A stretch of 64,000 nt of DNA from Acanthococcus lagerstroemiae (taxonomy: Eukaryota; Arthropoda; Insecta; Hemiptera; Eriococcidae). The position numbers were made by a program, and so were the translations under genes. The stretch is from NCBI GenBank assembly GCA_031841125.1, contig CM063113.1, positions 42,686,197 through 42,750,196 of the forward strand, given 5' to 3'. The notes beneath the pieces were generated by a model. It saw only the letters and a program-made list of their open reading frames with translations, was not told where the DNA came from and did not search any database. Of this stretch, positions 30,736-43,227 are shown one piece after another. Each line of letters begins with the position of its first letter. Positions within the stretch are counted from its first letter, which is position 1.

Positions 30736-33410
30736 ACTGGTTTAGTTTAAAAATCAGCTTTTGTAACACGCGGGACTGCGACAGTGTTTTTTTTTTCGTC
30801 GAGAACATTCGCGAGACGATGTATGAGATGGTTCAGTACCCTCTTTGGGCGCGTTATCGTGTACACACGCGGATTTATTCGAAATGAAAACACAGATGAA
30901 AGAAGAAGAAAAAAAGTGTATTAACGAGTCTTTTAATTTGACATTATCGGGATGAAAATCGCACCGTGGGGGATACGTGAACATTCGGGGGTCGCGGTCT
31001 ATATCGTTCTCGATTTTCAAATTAAAAGATAAGAACACTCGCGGGGGATTTATTTGTTCGTTTTTTTTATAATCGCAGCGTGGACGTATGTAATATGTAT
31101 ATGTATGTGTACGTATGTGTGCACTTACATATAACCCTTCACTATGTAATGCCTTTTATAGAGTCTTAAACGTTGTTTATGACCGATTTTATCACCCGTT
31201 TTGGAGCGGAGCGGCTACCTGTTACATTCGATTCGAAGATGCGAGTATGATCCGCGGTGCTGGATTGTGGACACAACCAGACCAGAAAACGTATTCTAGA
31301 ATGCTTTTCTATTCTTCGTCTGCCCTGTACAGATTCTTTTCATGTCCATCACGAAACATGCCTGTCCGTGTACTCATCACTCGCCGTTTGTCGTCGTAAT
31401 TTAAGGGTGAATAACGCAGACGAAAAAGGGAGTGAATGGGGTACCGATGTGATCAAGGCCCGTGTCGTGACCACTTTCCCAGGGGCGAGATCCTCTTTTT
31501 CAGAACCCAAAAAAAGACTTTTGTTATGTGACAGTCAGCTTGGGAGGGGGTCCTTCTCTCGACACGAGCCTGAACGGATCCGTTCGTTTTCACTTATTTC
31601 GAACTTTAGACCCTTCATATTGATTCAGGTTTGAGGCTTTGAATTCCAACACCGATTCTACATGTATTTTCCAGTAAGTGGGACTTCACTTGTCTCTGAC
31701 TGATTGTTTCTTGTCTCCAGTAGTGGATCTGGGAGATAATTCTGGGAAGAGCAATCAAAACGTGTAGGAATTGAATAGTGTTCTCCTGGAGTACTTGGAT
31801 CATTCTTTGCCTTCACTCGTAGGATGGTATAGGATTTGACAACTTGTGAAATGTTTTCTATCCAGTGACTAAAATTGTTTTCTGGGTTAGCCAACATTTT
31901 AAAGAAAATTGCACAATTTTGAAGAGTCTTGCCGAGGGGTTAAATTGAATGCGGAATTCCTCAGCATGAGAAATCGGCAGTTTTCACATCCTTGTTCCCA
32001 GTAAACCATTGTCGGTAGTGGTTATAGTTTGAATAATCTCAAGAACGAATTCAACGTCTCGAAAAACCGTATTATTGATGTACTTAAAACAATGTTAAAT
32101 AAACTATTCTCGTTCCTGCCCCTATATGGTCCCCTTACTGCTAAAGGAGTAAAGGTTACCTAGAGTTAAAATAGCCTGAAAAACGAATTTAGTAACTTCA
32201 AAAACTTCATTTTTTATATAATTTACAGTATTATCTGTAATTTTTAGGCTCTGTCTTCTCAGTGAAGCTTTCAGAATGCAGTAATGAGCCAAAAGATTTC
32301 ATAAATGCATTTAGCGTCTCTGAAATCAAAGTACACAGTCGTTTTCTTTCATTTCCTTTCAATATTATTCTGAAATAACATTTCTTACCCTCACCCCTCC
32401 TTCGGTCCGATGGCCAGGAGTGTGCGCATACGCATACTATCGAGAAATATGTTAAAAAGTCGGTTCGGTACATCCCTAAACAGATGGACAGTCCAGACTA
32501 ACAAAAAGTGTTAAATTTTAAAAATACCCTAAAAGGGTAAATCGCAAATAGTAGATGAACTTGCATGTAAGAAAATCGCCCTAGGTCGAAAATAAGTCAA
32601 AAGAGCGGGATCGTCAACAAGAAATTTCGGAACTTCTAATTTAAACTTAAAAAAAGTATTGTCAAGTGATCGCCAAATTTCAAATTCCGATTTTTAAGAA
32701 TCAATTTCTTAGGGTATTTTGAAAATTACTGATTTTTTTATGCAAGCGGGTGTATATTTATTTTCTATCACAAATATTCATATTGACATTTGAACTTTTA
32801 ACGGAACCGAAGAATGTGAATTGAATCTGTGAAAACCAAAAGGATGTCAAGTTCAAAATGAGCAGTTTTGAGTTAGCGACGGAAATTGACACATTAAGGT
32901 ATGATGGATCGACTAATGTAGTTGAAATTTCGTTCTCGCACCGGGGACATAGTTTCTGGCAACGTCGCCCTCTGAATATGTCATGTTTTTTAATAAGAAA
33001 TGAAGAAAAAGTTCGAAAACTTCCATTTTTTAGCTTCGTAACTTATTATTTTTGAGTCAAAAATAGGCGATTTAAAAAAAAAACACTTTTTTTTTTCTTC
33101 TTTTTTTCACTTTTAGAAAATTTGTTCAGTCGAAATAGGAACAAGACTAAGATGATCTACCTTAGTAAAGAGTCCCATATAATTTCCGGCCATCATTTTC
33201 CCTTTTGGTCACTAAAGGGAACGAAAAGGAGCTGAGTCTAAATTCTTTGAATAGCTGTATCTCCAGTACCCTTAATTTTTTTTCTAAATGGTTTTAAAAA
33301 TCGTTTTTCATGGTCCCATTTCATTGCCCTAAGCCATGTTGGAGGGGCATATCAAATTTTGTGGAAGCTAATTTTAGCAAGATAAGAGGATAATGTATTT
33401 CCTGCCATGG
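30736..33410 (+). other. Long intron stretch; CpG-rich first 900 bp
   Basis: 30736-31640 is CpG-rich, unique within the window, and carries several chance frames (31115-31399, 31257-31634) without a domain; it is a candidate regulatory block. 31640-33410 is AT-richer intron with no element recognised. Confidence 0.4.
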
Positions 33411-33865
33411 CAGTGGCAGATTTAAGGCAAAAGACCCAGAGCACATATGTTCTGAGGGCCCAGTGTTCTCAAAACTGAAAAAAGAAAAAGTCGCACCGAT
33501 TTCAATAGCTCCGCCCCCCGTCACGGAAGAAAACAAAAGCTAGACGGTACTGCTGAAACTCTTCATGTGCAAAGAAAGCTCGCACGATTTTGAAAGGTGC
33601 CTCTTCACAAATCCAACGATCCAAGAAAAGATGAGAGATGAGACGATGGCCGATTTTATTTCAGGCTTGGTGCAAAAAAAGATCGCATGATTCTGGCAGG
33701 CATAGATGCTCTTAAAAATAAGACCAGACGATGCTGGGGAAGGGACCTTTCGTGCTGGAATTCGCTCGTATAATATTTTCAATTTTGATCATCAGGGGAA
33801 GGGCGAAAGGTCTTCTTGGGCCCCGTAAGCTATTTTCCCTTGCCTCATCGCTAAATCCGCCACTG
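33411..33865. mobile_element. hAT-type MITE, CAGTGGCGGATTTA family, 455 bp
   Basis: The left end CAGTGGCAGATTTAAGGCAA and the reverse-complemented right end CAGTGGCGGATTTAGC-(GATG)AGGCAA are clear terminal inverted repeats with GGGCCC-type words following. No exact 8-bp duplication remains (left flank TGCCATGG, right CTGAGGGA). The interior is non-coding. Confidence 0.75.
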
Positions 33866-34404
33866 CTGAGGGACAAACTGTAGCTATGCCCTTTCCTTAT
33901 GACCCCATTGTAAAGATAGGGGCGGCAACATAGCTAAAGAGTGGCTCATTATCTTCTCAATCTAAAATCGATGTTTAAACTGACCAGTCCTCATTTTGAT
34001 GTTGAACGTGGCAAATTCGATCTTATCTGTAATTTTTCCGTTATATTTCTGTGATTTTCTTTTGAAAAGTGATTGCCGGCAAAGTTTTATTTTAAACTAC
34101 AACAGGGTGGAATAGGGTGACTCTTATTTTCAACTATCCGAATTTTGAAATCTGACCCCTTTAAAATGATTTTAATAAAATAAAATTCCGGCAAAGTTTT
34201 TGGTCGATCGGATTGAGAGGATACACAGAGTTTGACATTGATAACGAAATTTTTCTTTTCTTGAGGTCCTAATTGCGTTAGAAATTCGTTCTCTCAGATT
34301 TCGAAAGTTCATTCGATATACAAAGGCATTTACCGGCCATATAAGTCATATGAGTCATGCAAAAGTCCAACAATTGAGGCAGTGGTCGTACAAGTCATAG
34401 AAAA
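33866..34404. other. Intron sequence, no feature seen
   Basis: No gene or element is recognised. A related 17-bp word (GCATTTACCGGCCATAT to AAGTCATACAAAAGTC) is loosely repeated near 34330-34410. Confidence 0.35.
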
Positions 34405-35430
34405 GTCAAACAATACAATACAATACAATTATTAGCCTTTATTATACGTATAATCCATTTTATATTATATTTATTTAATTAGTTAGTTGGCCCTTTATAT
34501 TGGGCATAGGCCTCCCTCAACCTTGCCCATTCGAGCCGGTCATATGCCACTCTATAATACAGTTTGTTTTCCAATATTCTTTCGATATCCTCCCCAGCTT
34601 GTTCTCTGCCTTCCCTTTCTTCTCGTTTCATATGTTATCCAATTTGTTACATTTGCTGCCCATCTTTCGCATCCCATTTTCGCCACATACTCAGCGCAAT
34701 CCCATTTCAATATTTTTACTGATTTCTAAAAGTCCAAATTTTCCTTGAGCTTCTTTTTAATTACCATTAATTTTACTTCATCCCTTAATTTTATCTTCAA
34801 TACCTATCGATTTTTCCATCGCATTTTGGGTTGTCTCTATCCTCCTGCTTATCTTTTTTGTGAGTGTCCATGTTTGGCCAACCCTGTCGAGAGGTAGGAG
34901 AGAAAGGGGGAAATACCCCGGGCCCGAACTTTCAAGGGGGCCCGATATTTGTAAAAGTCCTTGTACATCAAATCAGTAATCACTCCTTAGACTATGAAAG
35001 AAACCTCTTATCCTGTAGCTTATAATTCTCTCCCGTTTAACAAAAGAACAAATTGAACTGGAAGGAGAGGAGGTCCGTGGAAATTCCCCCAGGTCCTCTT
35101 TTTCTCTCTACGGGGTTGTGTTTGGCAACCGTAGGATAATGTTGAGAATCCGCAGATATTAGGGATTGTATACTCTTTGCTTTGTTGCTATATTTTCCTT
35201 TGAATATGTACACCAATATGACCAATACTTTCCCCACGCCAATGATATTCTCCGTTTTACTTCCCTTTCTGTTTTATTTCCCATGAATGTCATCTGCGCC
35301 AAGTATATATTATTTCCTCTGCTCTCTCTGTCTCCTTCCCTTCCACAGTTATATTCTGCGATACTTCCTTTTTGTCAATTAATTGCCTCTAATTACTTAC
35401 AAATTCGGTAATTCTTCCTAAACAGTCGCA
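34405..35430 (-). pseudogene. LINE C-terminal and 3' region (degraded), split by MITE
   Basis: A (CAATA)n run at 34409-34430 is the 3' tail. Minus-strand frames give GCERWAANVTNWITYETRRE (34640-34690), KVEGGLCPI near the 3' end, and upstream of the nested MITE YLAQMTFMGNKTESEVKRRI, SLAWGKYWSYW and KENIATKQRVYN. This is the post-catalytic region (YLGQ.....E..RRI..AW..YW) of an insect LINE. Stops and shifts show it is dead. The MITE at 34879-35118 interrupts it. Confidence 0.8.
34879..35118. mobile_element. hAT-type MITE family A (CAACCCYGT), copy 1, 240 bp
   Basis: The ends are CAACCCTGTCGAGAGG and, reverse complemented, CAACCCCGTAGAGAGA. It is flanked by an exact 8-bp duplication TGTTTGGC (34871-34878, 35119-35126). 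The interior shares CATCAAATCAGTAATCACTC and ACTGGAAGGAGAGG with copies at 46218 and 52365. G-rich left and C-rich right subterminal regions are typical of the family. Confidence 0.96.
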
Positions 35431-36014
35431 ATATTTCTTATCAAAATATGGCCAAATTGAAATTTAATTGAAAGATTGTGTTCTTTACAACATTCTTTAC
35501 AATAATTCGTTCGTTACTATTTAATTATTACGTTTCTTTAAAGTTTTTGTTTGCAATTAGCATGTTTCTGAATTTTTCCCCCCGGAAATCAGATTCTGTT
35601 CAGGCGCGAAGATGGTCTGAAAAAGGTCGTACAAAAATTATAACACTGGAAAATTCGTATTCGGTTACCGTCCTGAAATAAATCAAAAGTAAAATAATTT
35701 GATTTACTTATATAGGTTGATGACCTCGGGAGAGTGGCCTGAAAAGAGAGAGAAACGACCGCAAAAAATGCGAGAGGAATTCTGAAAAATTGAACTGAAA
35801 TAGAGGTCGATTTATAGGTTTTCGAGGTTATTGAATTAAATATTCTGGGTATAATTTACATTAGATTCCTCGGTGTACCAACGGAGTGGGAGGCGGTAAA
35901 ATATTAGTTATCCTTCCAAGATGGTGGTTGATGTCACTAAATTCCATTCGGGGGGGGAGGGGGTACTTTTTACATTCGATCCCGTGGAGTATCACTGCAG
36001 ATGCGGAAATCAAA
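35431..36014. other. Intron sequence, no feature seen
   Basis: No recognisable gene. A poly-G run occurs near 35950-35960. Confidence 0.4.
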
Positions 36015-36943
36015 TATAGGGGAGACCGGGGTAAGTTATCCACGGGGTAAGTTGCCTCAGCTTCCATGTCACCCGTGTAAAAGGTACTTTTTTGAATCTG
36101 ATGACGTCACGGCACTCCTTAGAATACCAACACTTCATCTATACCTGATAGACCTCGCGATTATGGAACCGACCTGATTTATAGTGGTTTGATATTTTGA
36201 TAACTCAAAATTTAGCAAAAAGTCACGTTTTATAAACAAAAAGTTCACTCTCATGAGTGTAATATTTTCTACTGGCAAAAGTCAATAAATACTGTGTGGT
36301 TAGTAGAATTTCTTCAGCTATCTTTGGGTGTGTTAGAACCTAAAATTACATTCATCCTCCCCCCAAAAATTGTACTTTCTAAACCCTTTCAATCTGGGCC
36401 AAGTTGTTCCATTACAAAAATTATCAATTAATGCGAATTTTGTTACATGTTTTTAGAAAATGGTTCGAAAATACGTTCGGAAGTCATTTCAGCACATTTT
36501 TAGCACGTATTTAGCACAAGACTTACCCCATCATGTATAACAAACTACTCGGGTATGGGGCAAGACACTTAAGAATGTTTGGGGCCAACCGTATGAAAAA
36601 CTTTTGTTTTTTGTGTACGCTATTTTGTAGCCGTGGGTTGTAGCTGCAATTTGAGCCTAATTTGAAGTTTTTCGGTCCAATAGTTTCTGCACATTTTTAG
36701 CACAAGACAATTTACCCCATCATGTATGACAACTTACTCGGGTATGGGGCAAGTTGTCGCAAAAAAGTAACCGCGTTTAAAAATGTTTGAGGCCAACCGT
36801 TTGAAAGATTTTTTATTTTTTTATACGCCTTTTTGTAACCAAGGGTTGTATCTAGCTACAATTCAAGCCTAATTTGAAGTTTTTCGTTTTAAGAATTTCG
36901 AAGTTTCTAAAAATTGTGACAACTAACCCCGGTTTCTCCTATA
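36015..36943. mobile_element. TIR element with GGGGTAAGTT ends, 929 bp
   Basis: The left end TATAGGGGAGACCGGGGTAA and the complement of the right end TATAGGAGAAACCGGGGTTA are inverted repeats of about 25 bp. TATA at both extreme ends would fit a TA target duplication. Inside, a unit of about 200 bp beginning GCACATTTTTAGCAC is duplicated (36494-36689, 36690-36893), each with TACCCCATCATGTATRACAA and ACTCGGGTATGGGGCAAG. It is non-coding. Superfamily unassigned. Confidence 0.85.
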
Positions 36944-38819
36944 GTCACTTTTTTCAATGTAATATTAGATTTTCAGGTTTTGGCAATGTTGCTGAAATCC
37001 AGAAATTCTTGTTCGGAGACTTTGAAAACCTGCAAATAGAGTATTATTTTGGAAAAAGTGACTCATATTTGACCCTTGCACCTACCGTGGTACAACGGGA
37101 AAAGTACCCTCAGAATTGATTCAGTGAACTTGAATACCATCTTGGAAAAATGACTAATATTTTATCCCTACCTCCTCCAGTGGTGGTGCACTAAGGGATC
37201 AGGGATCAAACGTAAAAACAATCTCAGAGTTGAATTCTGCAATCTCTAAAACCTATAAATCGATCGCTTTCTCGAGTTTCGATTTTTCATCACACCAAGC
37301 CATTTCCTCCTCTTTTGTGGCCTCTCCCCCGAGGTCATTGATCTACACTGAGAAATCAAACTATTTTACTTTTGATCTTTATCGAATGAACTTGCGAAAT
37401 TAGAGAGGACGAATTCTTAACGCAATTAGGGACTCAAAACGTAAAAATTCCGTTAAAAATCTCGAACTCTGTGTATTTTCCCATGAGAAGGGGGAGGGGT
37501 GCTTGCGGCACGTCTTCCTCTTCATCCGATCGTCCAGAAACTTGGCAGGAATTTTATCGTATTGAAACAACCGATCTAGAGGAGAAGAGGAGAGGGCGTA
37601 TATAAAATCCGAAAAAATCCACCAGGGGTAAATAAATGCTTCCCTAGGGCGGAAAGAAGCGCGATATCGCCAACTGCGCAACTTTTTAAACATTCATGTA
37701 CCTGCTCGTCATCCTTCGAACTTATTTTCGCCATCGAAGGATCGAAGCTGTTTAGAAAGCGGGCCTACAGTATATTGATTGACTTAATTCCTTTTCGATG
37801 ACGACGCGATCAATGACATGCTTCAGAATGCGAAATCTGGCCGGAATCATCGACACCGGCAGCGTCGACTGGTGTCGATAAATCGGATATTTTCATCGGA
37901 TTTCCGCCGACACCGCCGTTCAATAATAAAGTTGTCTGCGATTTTCGCGACTCCAGACGGTAATTCGGTATTATAAGCCGGAGAGGGACGCACGGGCATG
38001 GTTTATATTAACCGATAGGTACGGCCACGCTAGGTTAAACGAAAAGCCGAGGGAGACAATAAGTGTCATTCATAATACGGCGTTTAAACGGCCCCTGTAC
38101 AAGGGAGGACCGCGAATTTATGTCGCGTGGGACGGAAAATATTTTCAGTTTGCTCAACGAAGCGAAAAGCGTGAGATTGCGGCTGGATGTGCCCCGTTAC
38201 ACACTCGCGAAGAGAAGGAGACCTTTTTTTCCCTTTCTCGGTCGCTTCTCGTGATACGTATGTCATCATCAGCGCTGCGCTAAATATACGCTATCGTAAT
38301 GACCGCAACCGATGACGATCATTTTATTCCGGTTTGACGATGACAATGCTAATAATGTGACATGGTTGGGAAAGAGGTAAATGACATGTACGTTAGGCGT
38401 AAACAGGCTGTAGGCTAGGCTAGTCGACGTTGACGAGAACGGCGTGACTTTGACGTTAGCTGATATGGGGATGAATGAACAAGGGATGGTACCTCGAAAG
38501 CTATTACGAGCAGCGTGCTGGAACCTTTGGAACATTGAAACCAATTTTGGCTGTGTAGTAATCACGTTTGCTCGGCGAAAATGTTGATATCATTCCTTCG
38601 CAGTGGCGCCGGTGCCGGGAAGCACTACCTCCCCCTGGGATCGTGGATCATACCTGTCGAACATTTTTTTCTGTCGGGGGAGAATATCGCATCGACAGTA
38701 CCATATTCTTCCCGGATGTTTAGAGAAGATGAGAAGACAGGTAGGCAAACATGCGAAATAGAGAGATTTTGGCTCCCAAATACTGGATCGGAACGCTCAA
38801 TGTTTTTTGAAGTGAAGGT
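36944..38819 (+). other. Intron; CpG-rich unique block 37460-38600
   Basis: No exon or repeat was identified. 37460-38600 is CpG-rich (CGACACCGGCAGCGTCGAC near 37850) and free of window repeats; it is a candidate ey regulatory block. A frame at 38581-38928 has no domain. Confidence 0.45.
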
Positions 38820-38890
38820 TATTTATGCAGGCTCAAGATGGATAGCTAACGTAGAAAAAGTGAAACGAACGAGAAACATGCAACGGAAGA
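38820..38890. repeat. Dispersed 75-bp repeat, copy 1
   Basis: CAAGATGGATAGCTAACGTA, AAAAAGTGAAACGAA and CATGCAACGG match 42100-42150 with few changes. The family is unknown. Confidence 0.7.
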
Positions 38891-41800
38891 GTGACGAAGT
38901 AACACTCCACCCACATTTAGCGAGATAGAGAGCGAAAAACAACCCACACAGTGCGAAGAAGGGGTTCTGGAATCAGTCACTTTCGTATTGATTTTCAGAT
39001 TTAAATTGTAGCACTTTCGATGTATCAGTATGAAAAAAAAAATTTCCCCAGAATTTCTTGGTTTTTTCAGGTTTGCCATTTTCAGTGAAAAAAAAAAATA
39101 GTGAAGGAAAATTTTGGCCAAAATTTCCAAAATAAAAAAAAAAGTCAAGATATGACAAATATGCGCTTAAAACGTTTAAAATATGCAAAAACATGCATTT
39201 ATACCCAAAATATGCAAAATATGCACTATCAAATTGGGCTCATTTTATGATTCGCGAAGATCTACACGATATGCGTGATCTTCTCCAATGTAGGAAAACA
39301 TCACAAGCTCTAGTCATAATAAATTGAGACGTTTGGGCAAAATTGGAAAAACAATTTGGTGGAGCAAGATAAGGCTTATCTTCAGTTTTTGAACTACCTG
39401 CAAAAATATCAGAAATGAAGAAATCACGATTTATTATTTTTTTTTTGAAGTATCTCAAAAAGGTAGCTGTTGGAAGGTAAAGTTTTTATTATTTCTAAGT
39501 AATTCAGGTTACCTATGTACATGACAAGCTGGAAAATAAACTTTAAATCTAAACCACCAATCAAAGGCTTCACGAAACTTTTGCGACTGAATGGCTGCGA
39601 AGTCCAAATTTCCAAATTTGTCAAATGGCTACCTAGCTCTACAGAATAATAACCTAAATAGCTGAACTTGCAGGCAAAAAGAAAAAGGCTTTCCACTCGC
39701 ACAATTTTACCCAACAGCCCAAAAGTATGCCGAATGTCGAACAATCGCACGGGAGAAAGGGGGCGGGGGAAGGGGACTCGCGAGTCAGCATAACTCTGCA
39801 CCTAAAAAGAAATGAGAATTGAGACTACTTCGGATAGTAATTAAATTTCCTGTCACTATAACTCGTAAGCGTCTGCTTTGAAATCGTATTTTGGAATTGA
39901 AAAAATTATATTAAAACCCAGTTTTAGGACGCGATCGTATAGGTTCTACATCGAAATGATTTCAAAACCTAAAGACATATCTTTTCTTCGCAGTTAGGAT
40001 TGAAAAAATTGATCCTCGCACTTTAAAATGTTATTCCATTATGGTTTCCTTGTCCATTACATTTTTCATGAATGCAGTAAATATAGAAATTATCAATTAT
40101 TGATGCGTCCTCACTCATCAGCGTGTCAATCCCCCGAAATTCCACACAAATAACTTACCAACTAAAAACAAAAGCTAAATACTTCGATAAATTAAAACCA
40201 CGCGTCAAACGTTATCTGAATACGTATGGCAGTGGGGGAAAACGAGGAAGAAAACTTCAAAAGCAGGATAAAGGTACAAAAAATGTAAGCCCGAAACAAT
40301 CCCGTTATTTTTTAAAGCTGGTTAAACGGGGTATGTATGGGCGGAGTATCTCAAACGATATTAAATTTTGTGGAATCCCGAGACCCTTTGGTTGTAACTC
40401 ATATAGGGCCACAGGAAATTATAATATTGTTGGGGAAAATACTCTTCATCGTTTACCGAATCTAACGAGCGTTTAGAATATCTATGAATTTTTATTAAAA
40501 ACTGACGGCCCACGAACCCTTTTTCCTCTTTTTATACACATAAAAACGCATTTTTAACCCTTTATTAAAAAAAGATACACCGACGGGGCGCCGAAAAACA
40601 AAAAATCTGAACTGCGTAAGCACGCAGCCTTGGATTTTGAATTTTGAGATTGAAAATACTCGTGCTTACGTTTTCGTACTTGCCGAATTAAAACCAATGG
40701 CTGAAAGTAGATCGGAATCTTAGCGCCTTTTTAGGCGAATGAGATTGGACTTGTAAAATCGTCCCCATGTTTACTGGGTTCCCCTCCCATTGGGGCTGCC
40801 GGGGAGAGGTTGTACATACTATAAAACCTGTAAAATGAAAGCTATTCAAATATATTTTTGGATTAAAATAGAAAATTGAATGGTTTATTTTTTTTATCCG
40901 GAAGGGAATTATAAGGAAGAGGGGTACAGTTTGAACTTCTGACGACTGATTTTTTGCGTCTTTTCCGCTGGAAATCTGTGGGTGGATCGGGGTGAGAGTT
41001 AGAAGCCGAATGACACAGTCAAAATTTTCGAAGAACTAGAGATAATATTATTCTGCAACGATATACCGTCCTTTTTTTATGTAAGCAGCTGCAAGGAATG
41101 AAGTAGAATCTTTAAATGCTGAAATCCTGTTTCTTGAAGGATAAAAAAATCCGTTCTGTTCCAAACCGGAGCTGGGGTTATCAACTTTTCGCTTTCTAAC
41201 GAGATATTGAACAACTAATCGAAATCGTTTGTTTTTTGCTTCACTGAATCCGAATATCCTGACAGGTGATGATGCCTGACCCATTCCCGGTTTACGCCGA
41301 AACATGAAAATTTTATGCTTCAAATTGGCAACAGTGGTACGGCTTTAAAATATCGAAATAAAGATTTTGGGGCACCGATTTCGATGATTGTCATAGATTT
41401 TTGATCAGATATGGATTTCAGCCTCCACCAAACTAAATTAACGTGAAAAATACAGGTGTTTTTTTTTTAGGTCTTTCTGTTTAAATATCCCACCATATTT
41501 TGTATTTAGGGGCCCTAAACCTAAACTTCGCAATCAAACATTATAGATAATTATTTTCGCTTTTAAATGTAACGTTATTTTCGAACGAAATACCAATTCG
41601 AATTTTCTCCTTCGTCGTCTCACAGTGGGTTCGTAGAAAACTTGAATGGGCAAAACTAGCTAGGCCTACAAAAGCGATGAAGATATGAATTCTAAATTGA
41701 GAGTTTTAGTCACTGATTCCAATCACTGCGTCAATTTTTTTTTTTTGTGAAACGTAACTTGGATACTTGAAATTCTAAAATCTTAATCACAATTTCCTCA

Positions 41801-42068
41801 ATTTTGAAACTTCAAATAGTAGAATTTCTCTTTCTGTAAGTAACATTGCCAGAAAACTGGTAGCAACGAGAGTGCAGAGTCACAGTGAAAAATGAAATTT
41901 TTGTGCCTGACAGTAAGTCGAAACGTGAGATGGGTAAACTTGACTGAACCTCAATAATTGAGGAAACAACACAGTATCAAAATTAGGGATCTTTATTGCT
42001 GATTTCGAATGTTATTTTATAATAATTAATCCGAATAAGAATACTCATAATACGATGTGTTTTCAAAG
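38891..42068 (+). other. Intron sequence without recognised genes
   Basis: This is a 3.2-kb stretch, AT-rich with poly-A/T tracts. A short AAAATATGC-repeat cluster lies at 39177-39226. Open frames at 39424-39801 (minus) and 40123-40476 (plus) have no domain or splice context I can defend. Confidence 0.4.
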
Positions 42069-42150
42069 CGAAGCTTCTTTACGCACCCGCATGTTCAAGA
42101 TGGGTAGTTAACGTAAAAAAAGTGAAACGAATGCGAAAGCATGCAACGGT
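42069..42150. repeat. Dispersed 75-bp repeat, copy 2
   Basis: CAAGATGGGTAGTTAACGTA, AAAAAAGTGAAACGAATG and GCATGCAACGG match 38820-38890, same orientation. Confidence 0.7.
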
Positions 42151-43136
42151 TCTGTTGGGTGCTCCCGAACCTCGGGTCTTTTTTTAACTATACTTTAAGC
42201 TTAAATTAATCAACGTTGTAGTCATGTTATTAGTACTCCTTTGCCTACGGCCTACCTGTATTGCGATGGTTATTGAAGTTTTTTCAGAATAATATTTCTT
42301 TCCCGGTTGAAGAAAAATGGGCGCCCAGCTTATTTGCCCAGTTATACACAGTTTTATGTAAGCGAGGTCTCATTCTTACGTCCTCAGTTGAAACTGGAGA
42401 AAGAGGCAAAGTTATACACATGATCTCCAGCTTCACGAAGTTAAAAAATACCCTCTCCCCTCCCCTGCCGAGGATCGCCTTCTCTAGTTCTTATAATTAT
42501 CCAGAACGGCTCTGCCTGTTTGATCATCTGGTCCTCATCACTAGGGATGGTCTGCTCCGGAGCAGTCTGGTTCGACGAACCAGGTTATTTTCAAAAAGAT
42601 CAGGTTCGAGAAATTGCTCTCTACAGATCGAAGCTGCTCTCTGCTCCTTTCTGCTTCGAATACTTCAAAATTCGTTGGAATGTTTTTTTTTTAATTTTAT
42701 TTTTTCTTCTTTTTTTTAAATCGAAAGAATCGTTTTCAGTACTCAGTTTCGATGCTGAAAGTCGTCCAACTAATTCGAAAATTCGACTTTAGTTGAAGCC
42801 CCCCATTCATATGATTTGATAAACGCAGAAGGAATATTCCATCAGATACATTGCCTTTTTGTACTTTGATTTACACGTATGTTTTAAAAAGTTTGAATGA
42901 CTTAATCAGCATAACTGGTGGTACAAAATTTCGACTGTTTTTGTTGTCCTAATTGATCAGTTTGGTATGAATGTCCGGTTGATGGAAGTCTATTATGTAG
43001 GTGTATGACGATACATCTATGGACCGGGGAAAATGGAGGATGGTCATCGGAAGGTGACATTCGCTATAAACCGATTGCATAGATAGATAGATCGTTTCAA
43101 TATGTATGAAACGATTTCCATCAGGCCATCGATGCG
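42151..43136 (+). other. Intron sequence with small palindrome
   Basis: No gene is seen. CTGGTTCGACGAACCAG at 42568-42584 is a 17-bp hairpin-forming palindrome. Confidence 0.45.
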
Positions 43137-43227
43137 AACTCGAAAGGGTAGTTTCCTGGGACCGGGGGTGCGGTGTCTAGGGAGCCAATTTGGCTGGCGT
43201 GTATCGCCATATACTCCACCAAGTGAG
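43137..43227. repeat. Dispersed about 90-bp repeat, copy 1
   Basis: ACTCGAAAGGGTA, GGGGTGCGGTGT and the run to GCCATATACTCCACCAA match 55347-55432 at roughly 80%, same orientation. In the second copy it abuts a SINE. Confidence 0.65.

Noticed and set aside
30826..30850. Homeodomain exon candidate around ATGGTTCAGTACC
   Set aside because: The translation does not give the WFSNRRAKW signature in any frame.
40123..40476. 117-codon basic open frame
   Set aside because: Lys/Arg-rich but without any motif I can name; AT-rich intron easily gives such frames.
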